Shown here piece by piece: positions 16,336 to 26,339 of a stretch of DNA of 64,000 bases. The stretch spans positions 1,860,001 to 1,924,000 of the forward strand of contig NZ_AP025018.1 of the NCBI RefSeq assembly GCF_019977735.1. The letters run 5' to 3'. Positions within the stretch are counted from its first letter, which is position 1; every line of letters begins with the position of its first letter. The notes beneath the pieces were generated by a model. That model was not told the origin of the DNA, searched no databases, and saw nothing but the letters and a program-made list of their open reading frames with translations. The translations under genes and the position numbers were made by a program. This stretch comes from Calothrix sp. PCC 7716. GTDB taxonomy: Bacteria > Cyanobacteriota > Cyanobacteriia > Cyanobacteriales > Nostocaceae.

Positions 16336-19314
16336 CTACTCAGCTCCCTCTATTGGTGCAAAACCTTGACGCTGAATGTTCTCTGTCACAGTCTTAGGTT
16401 CAAGGAACTGCAATAAATAATCGGGACCTCCTGCTTTAGAACCAACTCCAGAAAGTTTAAATCCTCCGAAGGGTTGTCTTGCTACTATTGCTCCTGTGAT
16501 GGTGCGGTTGATGTATAAGTTTCCTACTTCAAAGTCGGTTTGTGCTTGTTCGATATGTGAAGGTGTACGAGAGTATATTCCACCTGTTAAAGCATAGTCA
16601 GTACCGTTGGCTATTTGTAATGCTTCTTGGAAATCTTTGGCTTTGATTACTGCTACTACTGGACCAAATATTTCTTGTTGAGCGATGATACCATTTGCAG
16701 GTACGTCTTTAAAGATGACGGGACCTATGTAATATCCATTATCCGGCGCCCCCATTTCTAGTGCAATGCTCGATTCGGCTTTTCCTTTTTCGATATATTC
16801 TAAAATACGTGCTTGAGCATTTGCGTCGATGACTGGGCCTACTTGGGTACTTGGCAATTCTGCGGCGCCGATGTTTAATGATTTTGTGGCTTCAACAAAT
16901 CGCTGTACAAAGGTTTCGTACACAGGTTCTAAAACTATGACTCGTGAACAAGCAGAACATTTTTGTCCGCTATAACCAAACGCTGATTGTACAACACCGA
17001 CGACAGCAGCATCTAAATCGGCACTTTCATCGACAATAATGGCGTTTTTACCTCCCATTTCAGCAATAACACGCTTCATGTGCTTTTGCCCAGGTTTTAC
17101 AATTGCAGCTTCTGCGTATATACGACATCCTACTTCTTGTGAACCAGTAAAAGCGATAATGTGTGTACCTATATGATTGACTAAATAGGCGCCAACTTTA
17201 GAACCTTTACCAGGTAAATATTGAAATACACCTTTGGGTATTCCTGCTTCAACCATAATTTCGGCAAATTTAGCAGCTATTACCGAAGATGTTTCTGCTG
17301 GTTTAAGTATGGTTGAATTTCCTGCTACTAATGCAGCTAATGTCATTCCTGCTGCTATGGCAAGTGGGAAATTCCACGGTGAAATAACTACGGCAATACC
17401 ACGGGGTTGATAGATATATCTATTTGTTTCACCTGCGATGTCATAATTAACACCTTTATCTAAGCGCTCCATTTCTAGCGCGTAATAGCGGCAGAAATCA
17501 ATTGCTTCTGAAACCTCACCATCTGCTTCTCGAACGGGTTTACCAACTTCTATGACTATCCATGCTGATAATTCTGGGCGCCGATTTTCCATTAAATCTG
17601 CTGCTTTCCGCAATATTGCTGCACGCTCACTTACGGGTGTTTTTCGCCACACTTTAAATGCATTTGCGGCAGCTTTCATTGCAGCTTCAGCTTGTTCAAC
17701 GCTGGCAAGTCCAATTTTACCAACAACTTCGCTTTTGTTTGACGGGTTTACCGAGTCAACAACTTCGTCGGTTTGCACGTATTCACCGTTAATTAAAGGT
17801 AAATAAGTTTTTCCTAAGTTGTTTTTAACTTTAGTTAAGTCCAATGACGCGCGTTGTCTGGTATCTACAAGCGAATAGTCTGTATCTGCGGCGCCAACAA
17901 ACCCGTTTGTATTGGTATTATGTATTGTGTCTTTTTCTAGATTAACTTTAGGCGCCGCTAATAATTCCTCTGCTGGACGGTTTTCCATGTTTTGGCGTAA
18001 AAACGAACTATTCGCAGTGTTTTCTAATAATCTACGAATCAAATACGCCATTCCAGGCAGTAATTCACCATAAGGACAATACACTCGTACTCTATAGCCT
18101 TTATCAGCGAGTGATTTGGCAATTTTATCTCCCATCCCGTAAAGAACCTGCATTTCAAAGCTGCGTTTCTTTACGTTTAAGCTTTCGGCAATAGCTATGG
18201 CACGAGAAAGTGAGCGAACGTTATGACTACCGATAGCAGCGTATATATATTGATGATTTTCGAGCAGTAACTGAGTTATTGCCTCAAAATTAGCATCAGT
18301 TGCGGCTTTATCGTTGTAAACTGGTTGTTGCCAATGCTTTTGCATCGACTTTATTGTTTCTTGGTCCCAATAGGCGCCTTTAACTAAACGAATTGTAACC
18401 GGATATCCTCGCTGTTTTGCCCAAGCGATTAAATCGCGCGCGTCTTGCTCACTGTCACGAAGATAAGCTTGAACCGTCATCCCAACATCAGTTCGGGAGC
18501 GAAATTCGTCTTCCATCAAAATCTTCTTGAGGATACTAAAAGTAATATCCTTGTAAGCGTACTGTTCCATATCAAAGTGAACAGAGGCGCCGAGTTCTGC
18601 TGCACGTCGTAGTAAAATACGTACACGCTCACTAACTTTTTCTTCACTACCCGTAGCATCGAGTGGGTCAAACTGTGAGTAAAACGCGGTTAATTTTACC
18701 GATACTTGTACCTGGGATATTGGTACTCCATCAGCTTCGTCAATTAATGGAACTTTATTCCAACTCTTAGACGCTTCGGTTAACTGCTGCATCAAGTCTA
18801 TGTAACGCTCAAGATAAGATACTGCTTCAGTTTCGGTAATAACAGCTTCACCAAGTAAATCTACCGTGAATGCCATTTTATCTTTACGCAAACGCTCAAT
18901 GGTTTTTAACACCTGCTTGGTGTTTTCACCAGAAATATACTTATGCGCTAATGTTTCGGTAGCTGTAATAACTGTAGTTGCTGCTAACTGACCTGGCGCC
19001 GAATTAGGATTAGCAAAGTTTAACATGCCTTTGAGCGCAGCTGGTAGTTCTACCGACTCATCACCAAGATATTCCTGTAAATGCGCGGCAATTTCAGATT
19101 TATCGTGTAGCGCAGGTAGAGTATCAATAAAACGGAATAGCTGCACCCGTAAACCGGGATTACTCATTGCCCAAGCTAGCAATTTATCATCCCAACGCAT
19201 CTGGTCGCGGAGATTTGCCAAAAATGAACGATTTTCTTGGGTAGCTGCGAGAAGCGAAAGAGCAATTTCTTGAGTTTTAGTCTCGTAATTGCTTGTTTGT
19301 GCTTGTAAAACCAC
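16336..19314 (-). CDS. putA: bifunctional proline dehydrogenase / L-glutamate gamma-semialdehyde dehydrogenase
   Basis: This 992-residue PutA-type enzyme oxidises proline to glutamate in two steps. The N-terminal half (to about residue 450) is the FAD-dependent proline dehydrogenase barrel, with VHFDMEQYAYKD, RLVKGAYWDQE and the later IGSHNVRS and FEMQVLYGM. The C-terminal half (about 500-980) is an aldehyde dehydrogenase: SPWNFPLAIAAGM for NAD binding, AEMGGKNAIIVDESAD with the general-base Glu, and GYSGQKCSACSR with the catalytic Cys. There is no N-terminal DNA-binding domain, so it is not the repressor-type trifunctional PutA. The gene stands alone between dispersed repeats. Confidence 0.95.
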   Translation of the reverse strand: MVLQAQTSNYETKTQEIALSLLAATQENRSFLANLRDQMRWDDKLLAWAMSNPGLRVQLFRFIDTLPALHDKSEIAAHLQEYLGDESVELPAALKGMLNFANPNSAPGQLAATTVITATETLAHKYISGENTKQVLKTIERLRKDKMAFTVDLLGEAVITETEAVSYLERYIDLMQQLTEASKSWNKVPLIDEADGVPISQVQVSVKLTAFYSQFDPLDATGSEEKVSERVRILLRRAAELGASVHFDMEQYAYKDITFSILKKILMEDEFRSRTDVGMTVQAYLRDSEQDARDLIAWAKQRGYPVTIRLVKGAYWDQETIKSMQKHWQQPVYNDKAATDANFEAITQLLLENHQYIYAAIGSHNVRSLSRAIAIAESLNVKKRSFEMQVLYGMGDKIAKSLADKGYRVRVYCPYGELLPGMAYLIRRLLENTANSSFLRQNMENRPAEELLAAPKVNLEKDTIHNTNTNGFVGAADTDYSLVDTRQRASLDLTKVKNNLGKTYLPLINGEYVQTDEVVDSVNPSNKSEVVGKIGLASVEQAEAAMKAAANAFKVWRKTPVSERAAILRKAADLMENRRPELSAWIVIEVGKPVREADGEVSEAIDFCRYYALEMERLDKGVNYDIAGETNRYIYQPRGIAVVISPWNFPLAIAAGMTLAALVAGNSTILKPAETSSVIAAKFAEIMVEAGIPKGVFQYLPGKGSKVGAYLVNHIGTHIIAFTGSQEVGCRIYAEAAIVKPGQKHMKRVIAEMGGKNAIIVDESADLDAAVVGVVQSAFGYSGQKCSACSRVIVLEPVYETFVQRFVEATKSLNIGAAELPSTQVGPVIDANAQARILEYIEKGKAESSIALEMGAPDNGYYIGPVIFKDVPANGIIAQQEIFGPVVAVIKAKDFQEALQIANGTDYALTGGIYSRTPSHIEQAQTDFEVGNLYINRTITGAIVARQPFGGFKLSGVGSKAGGPDYLLQFLEPKTVTENIQRQGFAPIEGAE

Positions 19315-19482
19315 TTTTGTACAGACTCCTGTATTTGAACTAAGACTTTGTATATTAAAGCTTGTTCTTCTATTTTGGCTTCTCCGTCAATTTCGCACCA
19401 CAGTCGTTCAAGAAAAATAATCTTATTGTTTTTCTCACATCATTTAAGTAAAAACTCTATTGACATTGTGTATATAAATACT

Positions 19483-19612
19483 TAATCCCCCCAACCCCCC
19501 TTAATAAGGGGGGCTAAAAATAACTTTTTCTTAACTATGCTAAAAACACCTTTTTCTTAACTATGCTAAAAACACCTCTTTCCCCCCCTTATTAAGGGGG
19601 GTTAGGGGGGAT
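19483..19612. repeat. CCCCCCAACCCCCC-type inverted-repeat element with internal duplication
   Basis: Between putA and the kinase-like gene, an AATCCCCCCAACCCCCC end and an inverted GGGGGGTTAGGGGGGATT end enclose two near-identical 30-base stretches containing CTTAACTATGCTAAAAACACC. The C-rich ends each contain an AATAAGGGGGG palindrome. Similar elements occur at 35008 and 62598, and a single end lies inside a reading frame at 30868. It looks like a small non-autonomous element. The rest of 19315-19724 is AT-rich without a gene. Confidence 0.75.
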
Positions 19613-19724
19613 TTTAAATATTCTAAATCATTAAATTAGATTGTTTATTAAAACACATCTAGTTGTTATCATTTTACTAGAGTTTCTTAAAATAAGAAAG
19701 GAAGTAAATATATAGATATTACCA

Positions 19725-20979
19725 ATGTCTCAACTCTTAGGTTTGCACTACCAAATTATTCAAGTATTGAGTCAAGATCAAGTGGGTGAAAACTATATTG
19801 TCGCTGATATAAAGGAGAAAATTTCTACTTATTATATATTTAAAAAAATATTCATACATAATTCAAGCGAACAAGAATTAAATAGTGCAATGAGTTCGCT
19901 GAATAGAGAAATTCAGACTTTGCAGAAAATTGGACATCAACATGAAACAATTCAGCAAATATTTACTTACTGGATAGAAAAGCAAGAAGTTTGTTTGTTA
20001 AAAGAGTTTATTCAAGGTAATTCTCTTAGTCACATAATAGAGCAGCAAACACACTCAACTGAAGAAGAGATAGTAAATATTTTTTTGAGTTTACTAAAGA
20101 TTTTAGTATATATACATGGTCAAGGGATAATTCACCGTAATATTAAACCAAGCAATATTATTCAACGCGAGTTAGATGGGGAGTATGTATTAATTGATTT
20201 TGGTAGTGATGAAGCAGCTATTAATTATAACCTTGGCATTTCTGAGTATATGCCAATGGAACAGTATCATGGTAGTACACAATTTAATAGCGATATTTAC
20301 GCTCTAGGGGTAATTGCTATTTCGATGTTAACTAATTTACCAGCAAGTGAAATTACGGGAATTAATAGTCCTAGAAATTTTATCACAGGTGAAATCCGCT
20401 GGCGCCATCGCAGTCGTAAAGTTAGTCGTAGACTAGCGCATGTTATCAATAAAATGGTTAAGCTCGATTATCGATGTCGTTATCAATCTGCTCTTGATGC
20501 TTTGATTGATATTAGACCGTTACAAGATAAGTATTTTAGTATCAAAGAAGAACGTAAAGCACAAATTCATTTAATTCTGCTTGTAGGCGCCGCAAGCTTT
20601 ATAATTGTAGGAATACTTAGCTTAATTATTATCCAACCTAAAAATATTACTCAAGCTGAAGAATTTTACCAACAAGGTATAAATAAATACGAAGCTCAAA
20701 ATTATCAAGCTGCAATTACAAGCTTTAGTGAAGCAATGAGGAAACGCGAATCTTGAACGTGGGTTTTGGCAAAATGCGATTAAAGATTATACAAAAGCTA
20801 TTAGTATAAATTCTGAGTATGCTTTGGCTTATTATAATCGAGGATTAGTGTTTACTGATTTGGGAAAGGTGGCTAAGGCTATTAGTGATTTTAATAAGGC
20901 TGCACAGTTATTTAAAGATAAAGGGGAGAAGGGTAGTTATAATGATGCCAAAGCTAGATTGAAAGAATTGGGTGTTTGA
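19725..20979 (+). pseudogene. Ser/Thr kinase-like protein with TM and TPR, frameshifted
   Basis: The first frame (19725-20756, 343 residues) has a protein-kinase fold: Lys in IFKKIF (residues 40-41), HRN at 137-139 within IIHRNIKPSNIIQ, DFG at 158-160 in VLIDFGSDE, and a membrane helix near residues 285-305 (LILLVGAASFIIVGILSLII). A TPR unit starts at EEFYQQGINKYEAQNYQAAI, then a stop interrupts it. In the next frame TPR continues immediately (FWQNAIKDYTKAISINSEYA, LAYYNRGLVFTDLGKVAKAI) to a stop at 20979. The gene therefore carries a frameshift, perhaps with a small deletion. The catalytic Asp is already replaced by Asn and the glycine loop is absent, so it was probably a pseudokinase. Confidence 0.75.
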
Positions 20980-21055
20980 TGGGGACGGGCAAGGATGCTC
21001 CGAACTTTGCCAGAAGAATAATCTCCTGGCAAGTTCTCTCCATCCCACAATATAA

Positions 21056-21586
21056 TTAAGGTTGTTTTACAGTTAAGGTGTAATTTAGTTTGGCGCCTGA
21101 GTTAAAAGTACCTACCCAGACTTTGTAACTTCCTTGTTTTAATTGGTTTAATGCAACGCTGGCATCTTTACGTCTACCAGTGTCATCACCGCAGTAAATT
21201 TTACCGTCTGGCGCCTGAACTAGAAGTGTGGTGTCTGAACCATTACTATCTACAGCAATTCTTAAATTAGAAAAATCTTTTTGTAAAACTACTATATGGT
21301 CGGGTGTTGGGTCGGCAAACCCAATACAAGCTTTGTTGTTAGCGTCGCGGTTGGTTATTGCAGATAGCGAATAAGAACCACCTGTATACCCTGACAATGA
21401 AGCTGTGGTGCTATCAAAACCTGGCGCCAAACTAATAGTACCAAAGTTTGCCGTATCAGCCATTACTGGAAATGAGCTAATGACCGTAAGTATACCCAAA
21501 AGCAATCCGCCTTTTGACCAAGCATTCCTAGGCAGGAATTGGTTGATTCGCGAGGCTGACAATAGTCGATATTGACGTTTGTTCAT
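21056..21586 (-). CDS. secreted protein of unknown function, PPC-like beta domain
   Basis: Of 176 residues, the first 43 form a basic start and hydrophobic segment ending GILTVISSFPVMADTA, a signal peptide with likely cleavage after VMA. The mature part is beta-rich (ISLAPGFDSTTASLSGYTGG, DTTLLVQAPDGKIYCGDDTG, GSYKVWVGTFNSGAKLNYTL). This matches the shape of bacterial pre-peptidase C-terminal domains, including the terminal YTL strand. Two Cys (in KACIGFAD and IYCGDD) could form a disulfide. It stands alone and no catalytic motif is visible. Confidence 0.6.
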   Translation of the reverse strand: MNKRQYRLLSASRINQFLPRNAWSKGGLLLGILTVISSFPVMADTANFGTISLAPGFDSTTASLSGYTGGSYSLSAITNRDANNKACIGFADPTPDHIVVLQKDFSNLRIAVDSNGSDTTLLVQAPDGKIYCGDDTGRRKDASVALNQLKQGSYKVWVGTFNSGAKLNYTLTVKQP

Positions 21587-21698
21587 AACAGCCTTTCAAC
21601 GGTGTATGAGTAAAGTTATATACATATCATAACTAGAAAACACCTTGAAGAACTTAAGGGCTGTGTCAGATTAGTATCTGTCACAATGAAAAAAGTAA

Positions 21699-21768
21699 AA
21701 AGTGCTGAGTTTTGAGTAAAAAGTACTTTCTTAAACTTACTCAGCACTCAGCACTCAGCACTTTCCAC
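21699..21768. repeat. GTGCTGAGT / ACTCAGCAC repeats in opposing orientations
   Basis: An AAGTGCTGAGTTTTGAGT unit on the left and three ACTCAGCAC units on the right face each other across a T-rich centre. The stretch forms an imperfect hairpin just downstream of the DUF3352 gene, which ends at 21777. Confidence 0.75.
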
Positions 21769-21776
21769 TCTTCTAT

Positions 21777-23402
21777 TCATTCTTCAAGTTGAAAAAACAC
21801 ATCACCTTTGAGTGAGTTAGCATCATCACCATAATTAGTGATGGTTAATGAGCGCAAATTGTTGAAGAAAGGTTTTGCGACTACTTTGAGCAGTTTGAGT
21901 ACAGGTAGCTGACGCTCTAAAATACCTTGACTTGCAGCCCAATCAATGTATACATAGCCAGCGTTTGTTTCAGGAAGCGCGGCGATGGTATTCTTAAAAT
22001 TGCGGTTTTCTAATAATGTATTATCCTTGATTGACAGAACTTCGTACATAGTTTCTAAGGATGAAGTGAAAATTTCATAGTTATCTAAAGTTGTATGTAC
22101 TCCGTAAGCTTTTGCTTCGATACTAAAAGATGGTTTAGTTCCATTTTTACTAGAGTTGGCAGCTTTTAACTGTGTCCAAGCAACAATATGTTGGTCAAGT
22201 AGGTTAAACTCAGTAACGCTTAACCCGTTTTTAGCTGCTATTGCATCGAGTTTTGCGATACCCTCTTGTGTAGAAGGCGCCTTTTCGGTAACAAAAATCC
22301 ATTCAGGTGATTGTTGAGGTGATGATATCAAGCCAATAGCATATTCACCTTGTACCCACTCAAAGATATCTTTTGGTAAGTCTATTCCCCAACGCTTCTG
22401 AGCTTTGAAGTCTTGTTGCCCAAAATCGCTGATATTATTAGGCTTAATTTCTAACGCACTTCTTAGTTGTTGCCAAAATAAAGCCAAATTACTTTCGGGT
22501 AAAGTCCTTAAGTTTTTACTGCCAACAGCAATACCAACGTTTGCTGGAATATATTTAAGCGCATTAACAGGTTTTGAGAATAACTCTAACGGCGCCTTCA
22601 ATTCTTGAGTCGGTAGTGCTACTGTTTGAGCAAGTAAACCTTTAGAAACTGGCGCCAACGTTACAAGTTGCTCATCAAAGTTTTGTATCGGTAGCTTCAA
22701 ACCAAGCCATTCTGCCACAATTGGAAGATTTAAAAACGCTGCACCATAAGATTTTGCTGATATTTGACTAATATCTTGGTATTTCTTCGACGAAGTTAAA
22801 CTTAAATCGGGTGCTTGAGCATTATTTATCGCTTCACGCAGCACTTTGGGGTCGTTCGCAAACAAAACATATTTATCACCAACTACTGCACCTGCTAAGG
22901 TTACATTATCTTTTGGTGCATCAGAGATAACTTTTATACCTGCGAACTCTTCCACACTTAAGTTTGCGCCTGCTAAAACTCGTTTAGAGAAAAATAACTG
23001 TACAAACTCGCGGCTTTTTTCTGGTGATTTAGTTGCCATTGCGAGCAAATATCCAGGTGACTTACCGTTATCGGGGTCACGGTCAAAATCTAAGCTAGTG
23101 ACAGCAAGTGTAACTTCGTTTCCTAACCAAGGTTGGATGTCTTTGCGAAAATCAATGCCAGAATTTTTGAAAAAATCGCTTTTCAGGAACGAGTTTTCAC
23201 CTTTATCTAACGACTGTAACTTTTCTGGATTCAATATAGATATCATTACAGGCGCCTGCTTTGATACGAATATTGAGAGGGATACTTCTGTTCGACTACC
23301 CTTACCAAATGCACTTGCTGCCAATACAGAAGCACAGCATGTCACATTCAAAAGCAGCACAATCAAACTGACTGCAAAAAGACGAAGAAGTGATTTCGTC
23401 AT
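21777..23402 (-). CDS. DUF3352 domain secreted protein
   Basis: This 541-residue protein has an N-terminal signal peptide (LLRLFAVSLIVLLLNVTCCA, cleavage near VLAAS). The long body has the features of cyanobacterial DUF3352 proteins: SKQAPVMISILNPEKLQSL near the start, DIQPWLGNEVTLAVT, GAVVGDKYVLFANDPKVLREA, and QWAI-type repeats around WVQGEYAIGLI. No enzymatic motif is present. It is predicted to lie in the periplasm or thylakoid lumen. Function is not known. The gene is single, with a dispersed tandem repeat directly behind its stop codon. Confidence 0.82.
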   Translation of the reverse strand: MTKSLLRLFAVSLIVLLLNVTCCASVLAASAFGKGSRTEVSLSIFVSKQAPVMISILNPEKLQSLDKGENSFLKSDFFKNSGIDFRKDIQPWLGNEVTLAVTSLDFDRDPDNGKSPGYLLAMATKSPEKSREFVQLFFSKRVLAGANLSVEEFAGIKVISDAPKDNVTLAGAVVGDKYVLFANDPKVLREAINNAQAPDLSLTSSKKYQDISQISAKSYGAAFLNLPIVAEWLGLKLPIQNFDEQLVTLAPVSKGLLAQTVALPTQELKAPLELFSKPVNALKYIPANVGIAVGSKNLRTLPESNLALFWQQLRSALEIKPNNISDFGQQDFKAQKRWGIDLPKDIFEWVQGEYAIGLISSPQQSPEWIFVTEKAPSTQEGIAKLDAIAAKNGLSVTEFNLLDQHIVAWTQLKAANSSKNGTKPSFSIEAKAYGVHTTLDNYEIFTSSLETMYEVLSIKDNTLLENRNFKNTIAALPETNAGYVYIDWAASQGILERQLPVLKLLKVVAKPFFNNLRSLTITNYGDDANSLKGDVFFQLEE

Positions 23403-23535
23403 ATATTCTATTACTCAATGCCAACAACTTTAGGTTAAAGGGGAAAGGAAAAAGGCGAAAGGGGGTATTCAAAGCAGAAAATGTAGGGGGAAGATACGAA
23501 ATAACGAAGCTCTTTATGTAAAGATAGGAAGGATA

Positions 23536-23931
23536 GTGGTTAATAAAAAGTTAAGTAACAAGATGGCGCAATATCCAGACTCACCCCTTTCTAATAAACA
23601 ATCTCAAGTTAGCGTCGAACAATTACAAGAACGCTTGTTATCAGGCGCCGACAAGATTCAGCTTATTGATGTTCGTGAACCTCAAGAAATAGATATTGCT
23701 CGAATTGAGGGTTTTGTCAACTTACCTTTGAGTGAATTTGCAGCTTGGGGAGAGCAGATACATACACAATTTGATTGCGAATTGGAAACCCTTGTGCTGT
23801 GCCATCATGGGGTTCGTTCCGCTCAAATGTGCCAATGGCTTGTAAGTCAAGGTTTTACAAATGTAAAAAATATTACAGGTGGTATAGCAGCTTATTCAAC
23901 TTTAGTTGACCCCTCTATTCCTCAATACTAA
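23536..23931 (+). CDS. rhodanese-domain protein
   Basis: This 131-residue single rhodanese domain has QLIDVREPQEIDIARIEG (about residues 38-56) and the active loop LVLCHHGVRSAQMC with catalytic Cys. It is followed by LVSQGFTNVKNITGGIAAYS, the usual end. The six-residue loop after Cys fits sulfurtransferase rather than phosphatase use. The GTG at 23536 has AGGAAGG just upstream and is the better start; an ATG at 23563 lacks a ribosome site. It lies about 530 bases before hrcA on the same strand. Sulfur acceptor unknown. Confidence 0.9.
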   Translation: MVNKKLSNKMAQYPDSPLSNKQSQVSVEQLQERLLSGADKIQLIDVREPQEIDIARIEGFVNLPLSEFAAWGEQIHTQFDCELETLVLCHHGVRSAQMCQWLVSQGFTNVKNITGGIAAYSTLVDPSIPQY

Positions 23932-24458
23932 TGATTATTTGTACGTTATACTTGTGTAATATTTACCTTTAGACGGTTATACCCAGCATTATTACTGAGG
24001 CAGAAAGCATAAACAGACGTGTATTTTAGTATTTAACAATACAGCGTTTTGTAACCACTTATGAAATTATATATAGTATATCAACGAATAAAGTCTCAAT
24101 TAGCACAATTAAATAGCAGTAAGTAGAAAGACCTTACTTTCAGTAGATGGTCATTTATTCATCTATATATGTAGATTAAACCTAGGGACTAGTAAAGCTG
24201 ATGCATCTGCTAGTACAAATTAATTACTTAAAGATGTGGTATTTTAGCATACATAATATCGAAGTAAAAACAAAATTACTATATACAAATGTAACTTTAT
24301 TTGACTTTTATTAAAAATCGGGGGATAGATTTGGTATCTTTCTTAATGAAATATTAATCTTTGGATTAGTATTTTAGATAGTACGTACCCGGATATTGTC
24401 ACATAGATTTAAGCTTTAAAACTTTTTAATTAAGATTTGCCTTCAGTAAACACATCCT
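23932..24458. other. 527-base intergenic region before hrcA
   Basis: The region is AT-rich with no open reading frame and no recognisable tRNA or RNA gene. I looked for a CIRCE element (TTAGCACTC-N9-GAGTGCTAA), which HrcA would bind, and did not find one. A small hairpin (ACTAG with CTAGT near 24190-24215) is the only structure. It presumably carries the hrcA promoter, but I cannot place it with confidence. Confidence 0.5.
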
Positions 24459-25538
24459 ATGCCAGTTCAATTAACAAATCGACAACAGCATATACTTTGG
24501 GCAACGGTGCGACACTATATTGCCACAGCCGAGCCAGTTGGTTCAAAAGCCTTGCTAGAAGAGTTTAATCTTGGTGTTAGCTCTGCGACAATTCGGAATG
24601 TGATGGGAGTGCTAGAAAAAGCTGGGTTACTATATCAACCACATACCTCAGCAGGTAGAGTCCCTTCAGATTCAGGATATCGAATTTATGTAAATAATTT
24701 AACGGCGCCAAGTGAAGCGATAACTTTGCAAGTTGAGCAAGCGCTGCAAACACGTTTGAAGTGGGAAGATTGGAGTTTAGAAGCGCTACTGCATGGTGCA
24801 GCGCAAATACTTTCGACTTTAAGCGGTTGCATAACATTAATTACGATGCCACAAAATGGCGGTGCCGTGTTGCGTCACTTGCAACTGGTGCAAATCGAAG
24901 CAGGAAAGGTAATGTTAATAGTGGTGACAGAAGGGTATGAGACGCACTCTACTTTATTAGATATACCACCAGCACCGGATGGAAATAAACGTGATGCGGA
25001 GTTAATAGACCGTGAGTTGCAGATAGTTTCTAATTTCTTGAACAGTCATTTGCGTGGAAAAAGCACCTTTGAATTAGCAAACCTTGACTGGACACAACTC
25101 GACCGCGAATTTCATCATTACGGAGAATACTTAAAAACATCGCTATCAGAATTAAATCATCGTAAAGTTGCCTGTGAACGTACACAAATTATGGTGCGTG
25201 GAGTTTCTGAGGTATTACGTCAACCTGAATTTTCGCAGTTACAGCAAGTACAAACGATTATTCAGCTTTTAGAAGAAGAACAAGAGCAACTTTGGCGCCT
25301 AATTTTTGAAGAAACCGACGGGTTAGAAGAACCAGGTAAACCAAAAATCACAATTCGCATTGGCGCCGAAAATCCATTAGAACCAATACGTGGGTGTACA
25401 TTAATATCATCCACCTACCGACGCGGTTCTGTGCCAGTAGGAAGTATAGGAGTACTTGGACCAACAAGATTAGATTACGAAAATGCTATTGCGGTTGTAA
25501 CTGCTGCCTCAGAATATCTCAGCGATGCTATTAGTTAG
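24459..25538 (+). CDS. hrcA: heat-inducible transcription repressor HrcA
   Basis: This 359-residue protein begins with a winged-helix domain ([18 protein letters not shown], then [20 protein letters not shown] as recognition helix, and [17 protein letters not shown]). The middle and C-terminal GAF-like dimerisation domain ends with [20 protein letters not shown] and [14 protein letters not shown], characteristic of HrcA. HrcA represses groE and dnaK operons by binding CIRCE and is activated by GroEL. No heat-shock operon is in this window, so it acts elsewhere. Confidence 0.96.
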   Translation: MPVQLTNRQQHILWATVRHYIATAEPVGSKALLEEFNLGVSSATIRNVMGVLEKAGLLYQPHTSAGRVPSDSGYRIYVNNLTAPSEAITLQVEQALQTRLKWEDWSLEALLHGAAQILSTLSGCITLITMPQNGGAVLRHLQLVQIEAGKVMLIVVTEGYETHSTLLDIPPAPDGNKRDAELIDRELQIVSNFLNSHLRGKSTFELANLDWTQLDREFHHYGEYLKTSLSELNHRKVACERTQIMVRGVSEVLRQPEFSQLQQVQTIIQLLEEEQEQLWRLIFEETDGLEEPGKPKITIRIGAENPLEPIRGCTLISSTYRRGSVPVGSIGVLGPTRLDYENAIAVVTAASEYLSDAIS

Positions 25539-25540
25539 TG

Positions 25541-25565
25541 TAGGGTGGGCACTGCCCACCATACG
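25541..25565. repeat. small palindrome GTGGGCACTGCCCAC
   Basis: GGTGGGCAGTGCCCACC-type palindrome (here GTGGGCACTGCCCACC) just after the hrcA stop. A second copy is at 53935-53952. It is related in style to the other dispersed palindromic repeats. Confidence 0.5.
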
Positions 25566-25623
25566 AATAAAAATATCACCTAAGATAGATAAGCTGTTGT
25601 AACCAGCAAGTATTATCTATAAT

Positions 25624-26304
25624 ATGCTAAGAAAAATTACATTTTGGTTAATCTGGCTAGGATTTACTACCTACGCCTTTATATTCGCACCTCCTGACCA
25701 ACCCGACACATTTGAGTTAATCAAAAATCTATCGACTGGTCAATGGGAAGGAATCAATCCTTTGGTAATTGCTTTATTCAATATCATGGGAGTATGGCCC
25801 ATGATTTATGCGTGTTTGGTATTTATTGATGGTAGAGGACAAAAAGTCCCAGCTTGGCCATTTGCAGCGTTTTCATTTGGAGTAGGCGCCTTTGCATTAC
25901 TACCCTACCTTGGTTTGCGTACACCGAACCCTGAATTCATCGGTCAGAAAAATGTTTTTATTAAAATATTAGACTCTCGCATCACAGCAATTTTACTATC
26001 TGTTGGTGCAATTATTCTAGTTTTTTCTGGAATTAGCCAAGGTAACTGGGGTGACTTTGTACAGCAATGGCAAACAAGTCGCTTTATTCATGTGATGAGT
26101 TTAGACTTTTGCTTGCTGTGTTTATTGTTTTCTAGTTTAGTTGAAGACGACATGGCACGTCGGGGAATGACGGATAATAAAGGATTATTTTGGTTAACCG
26201 CATTAGTACCGTTATTCGGCGCCTTGATATACTTGTGTCTAAGAAGACCTTTACCCGAAGTCGGTAGCATTAATCAAAGTCAACAAAAACCAGCTACAAC
26301 ATAA
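25624..26304 (+). CDS. multi-pass membrane protein, unknown, tandem paralogue A
   Basis: The 226 residues include about six hydrophobic helices: ITFWLIWLGFTTYAFIFAP, VIALFNIMGVWPMIYACLVF, FAAFSFGVGAFALLPYLGL, ITAILLSVGAIILVFSG, VMSLDFCLLCLLFSSL and LFWLTALVPLFGALIYLCL. A conserved DDMARRG motif follows helix five, and FIHVMSLDF precedes it. The next gene, 35 bases on, is a clear paralogue with the same layout (DDIARRN, FIHGMSLAF). I do not recognise a functional family; the inward APP and NPLVIALF patterns are shared. Cellular site is the inner or thylakoid membrane. Confidence 0.8.
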   Translation: MLRKITFWLIWLGFTTYAFIFAPPDQPDTFELIKNLSTGQWEGINPLVIALFNIMGVWPMIYACLVFIDGRGQKVPAWPFAAFSFGVGAFALLPYLGLRTPNPEFIGQKNVFIKILDSRITAILLSVGAIILVFSGISQGNWGDFVQQWQTSRFIHVMSLDFCLLCLLFSSLVEDDMARRGMTDNKGLFWLTALVPLFGALIYLCLRRPLPEVGSINQSQQKPATT

Positions 26305-26339
26305 AATAAATATAAATAATAAATATAAATGAAGAATCT

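Noticed and set aside
23932-24458. Search for a CIRCE element or small RNA before hrcA
   Set aside because: No inverted TTAGCACTC / GAGTGCTAA pair and no terminator-bearing RNA structure was found.
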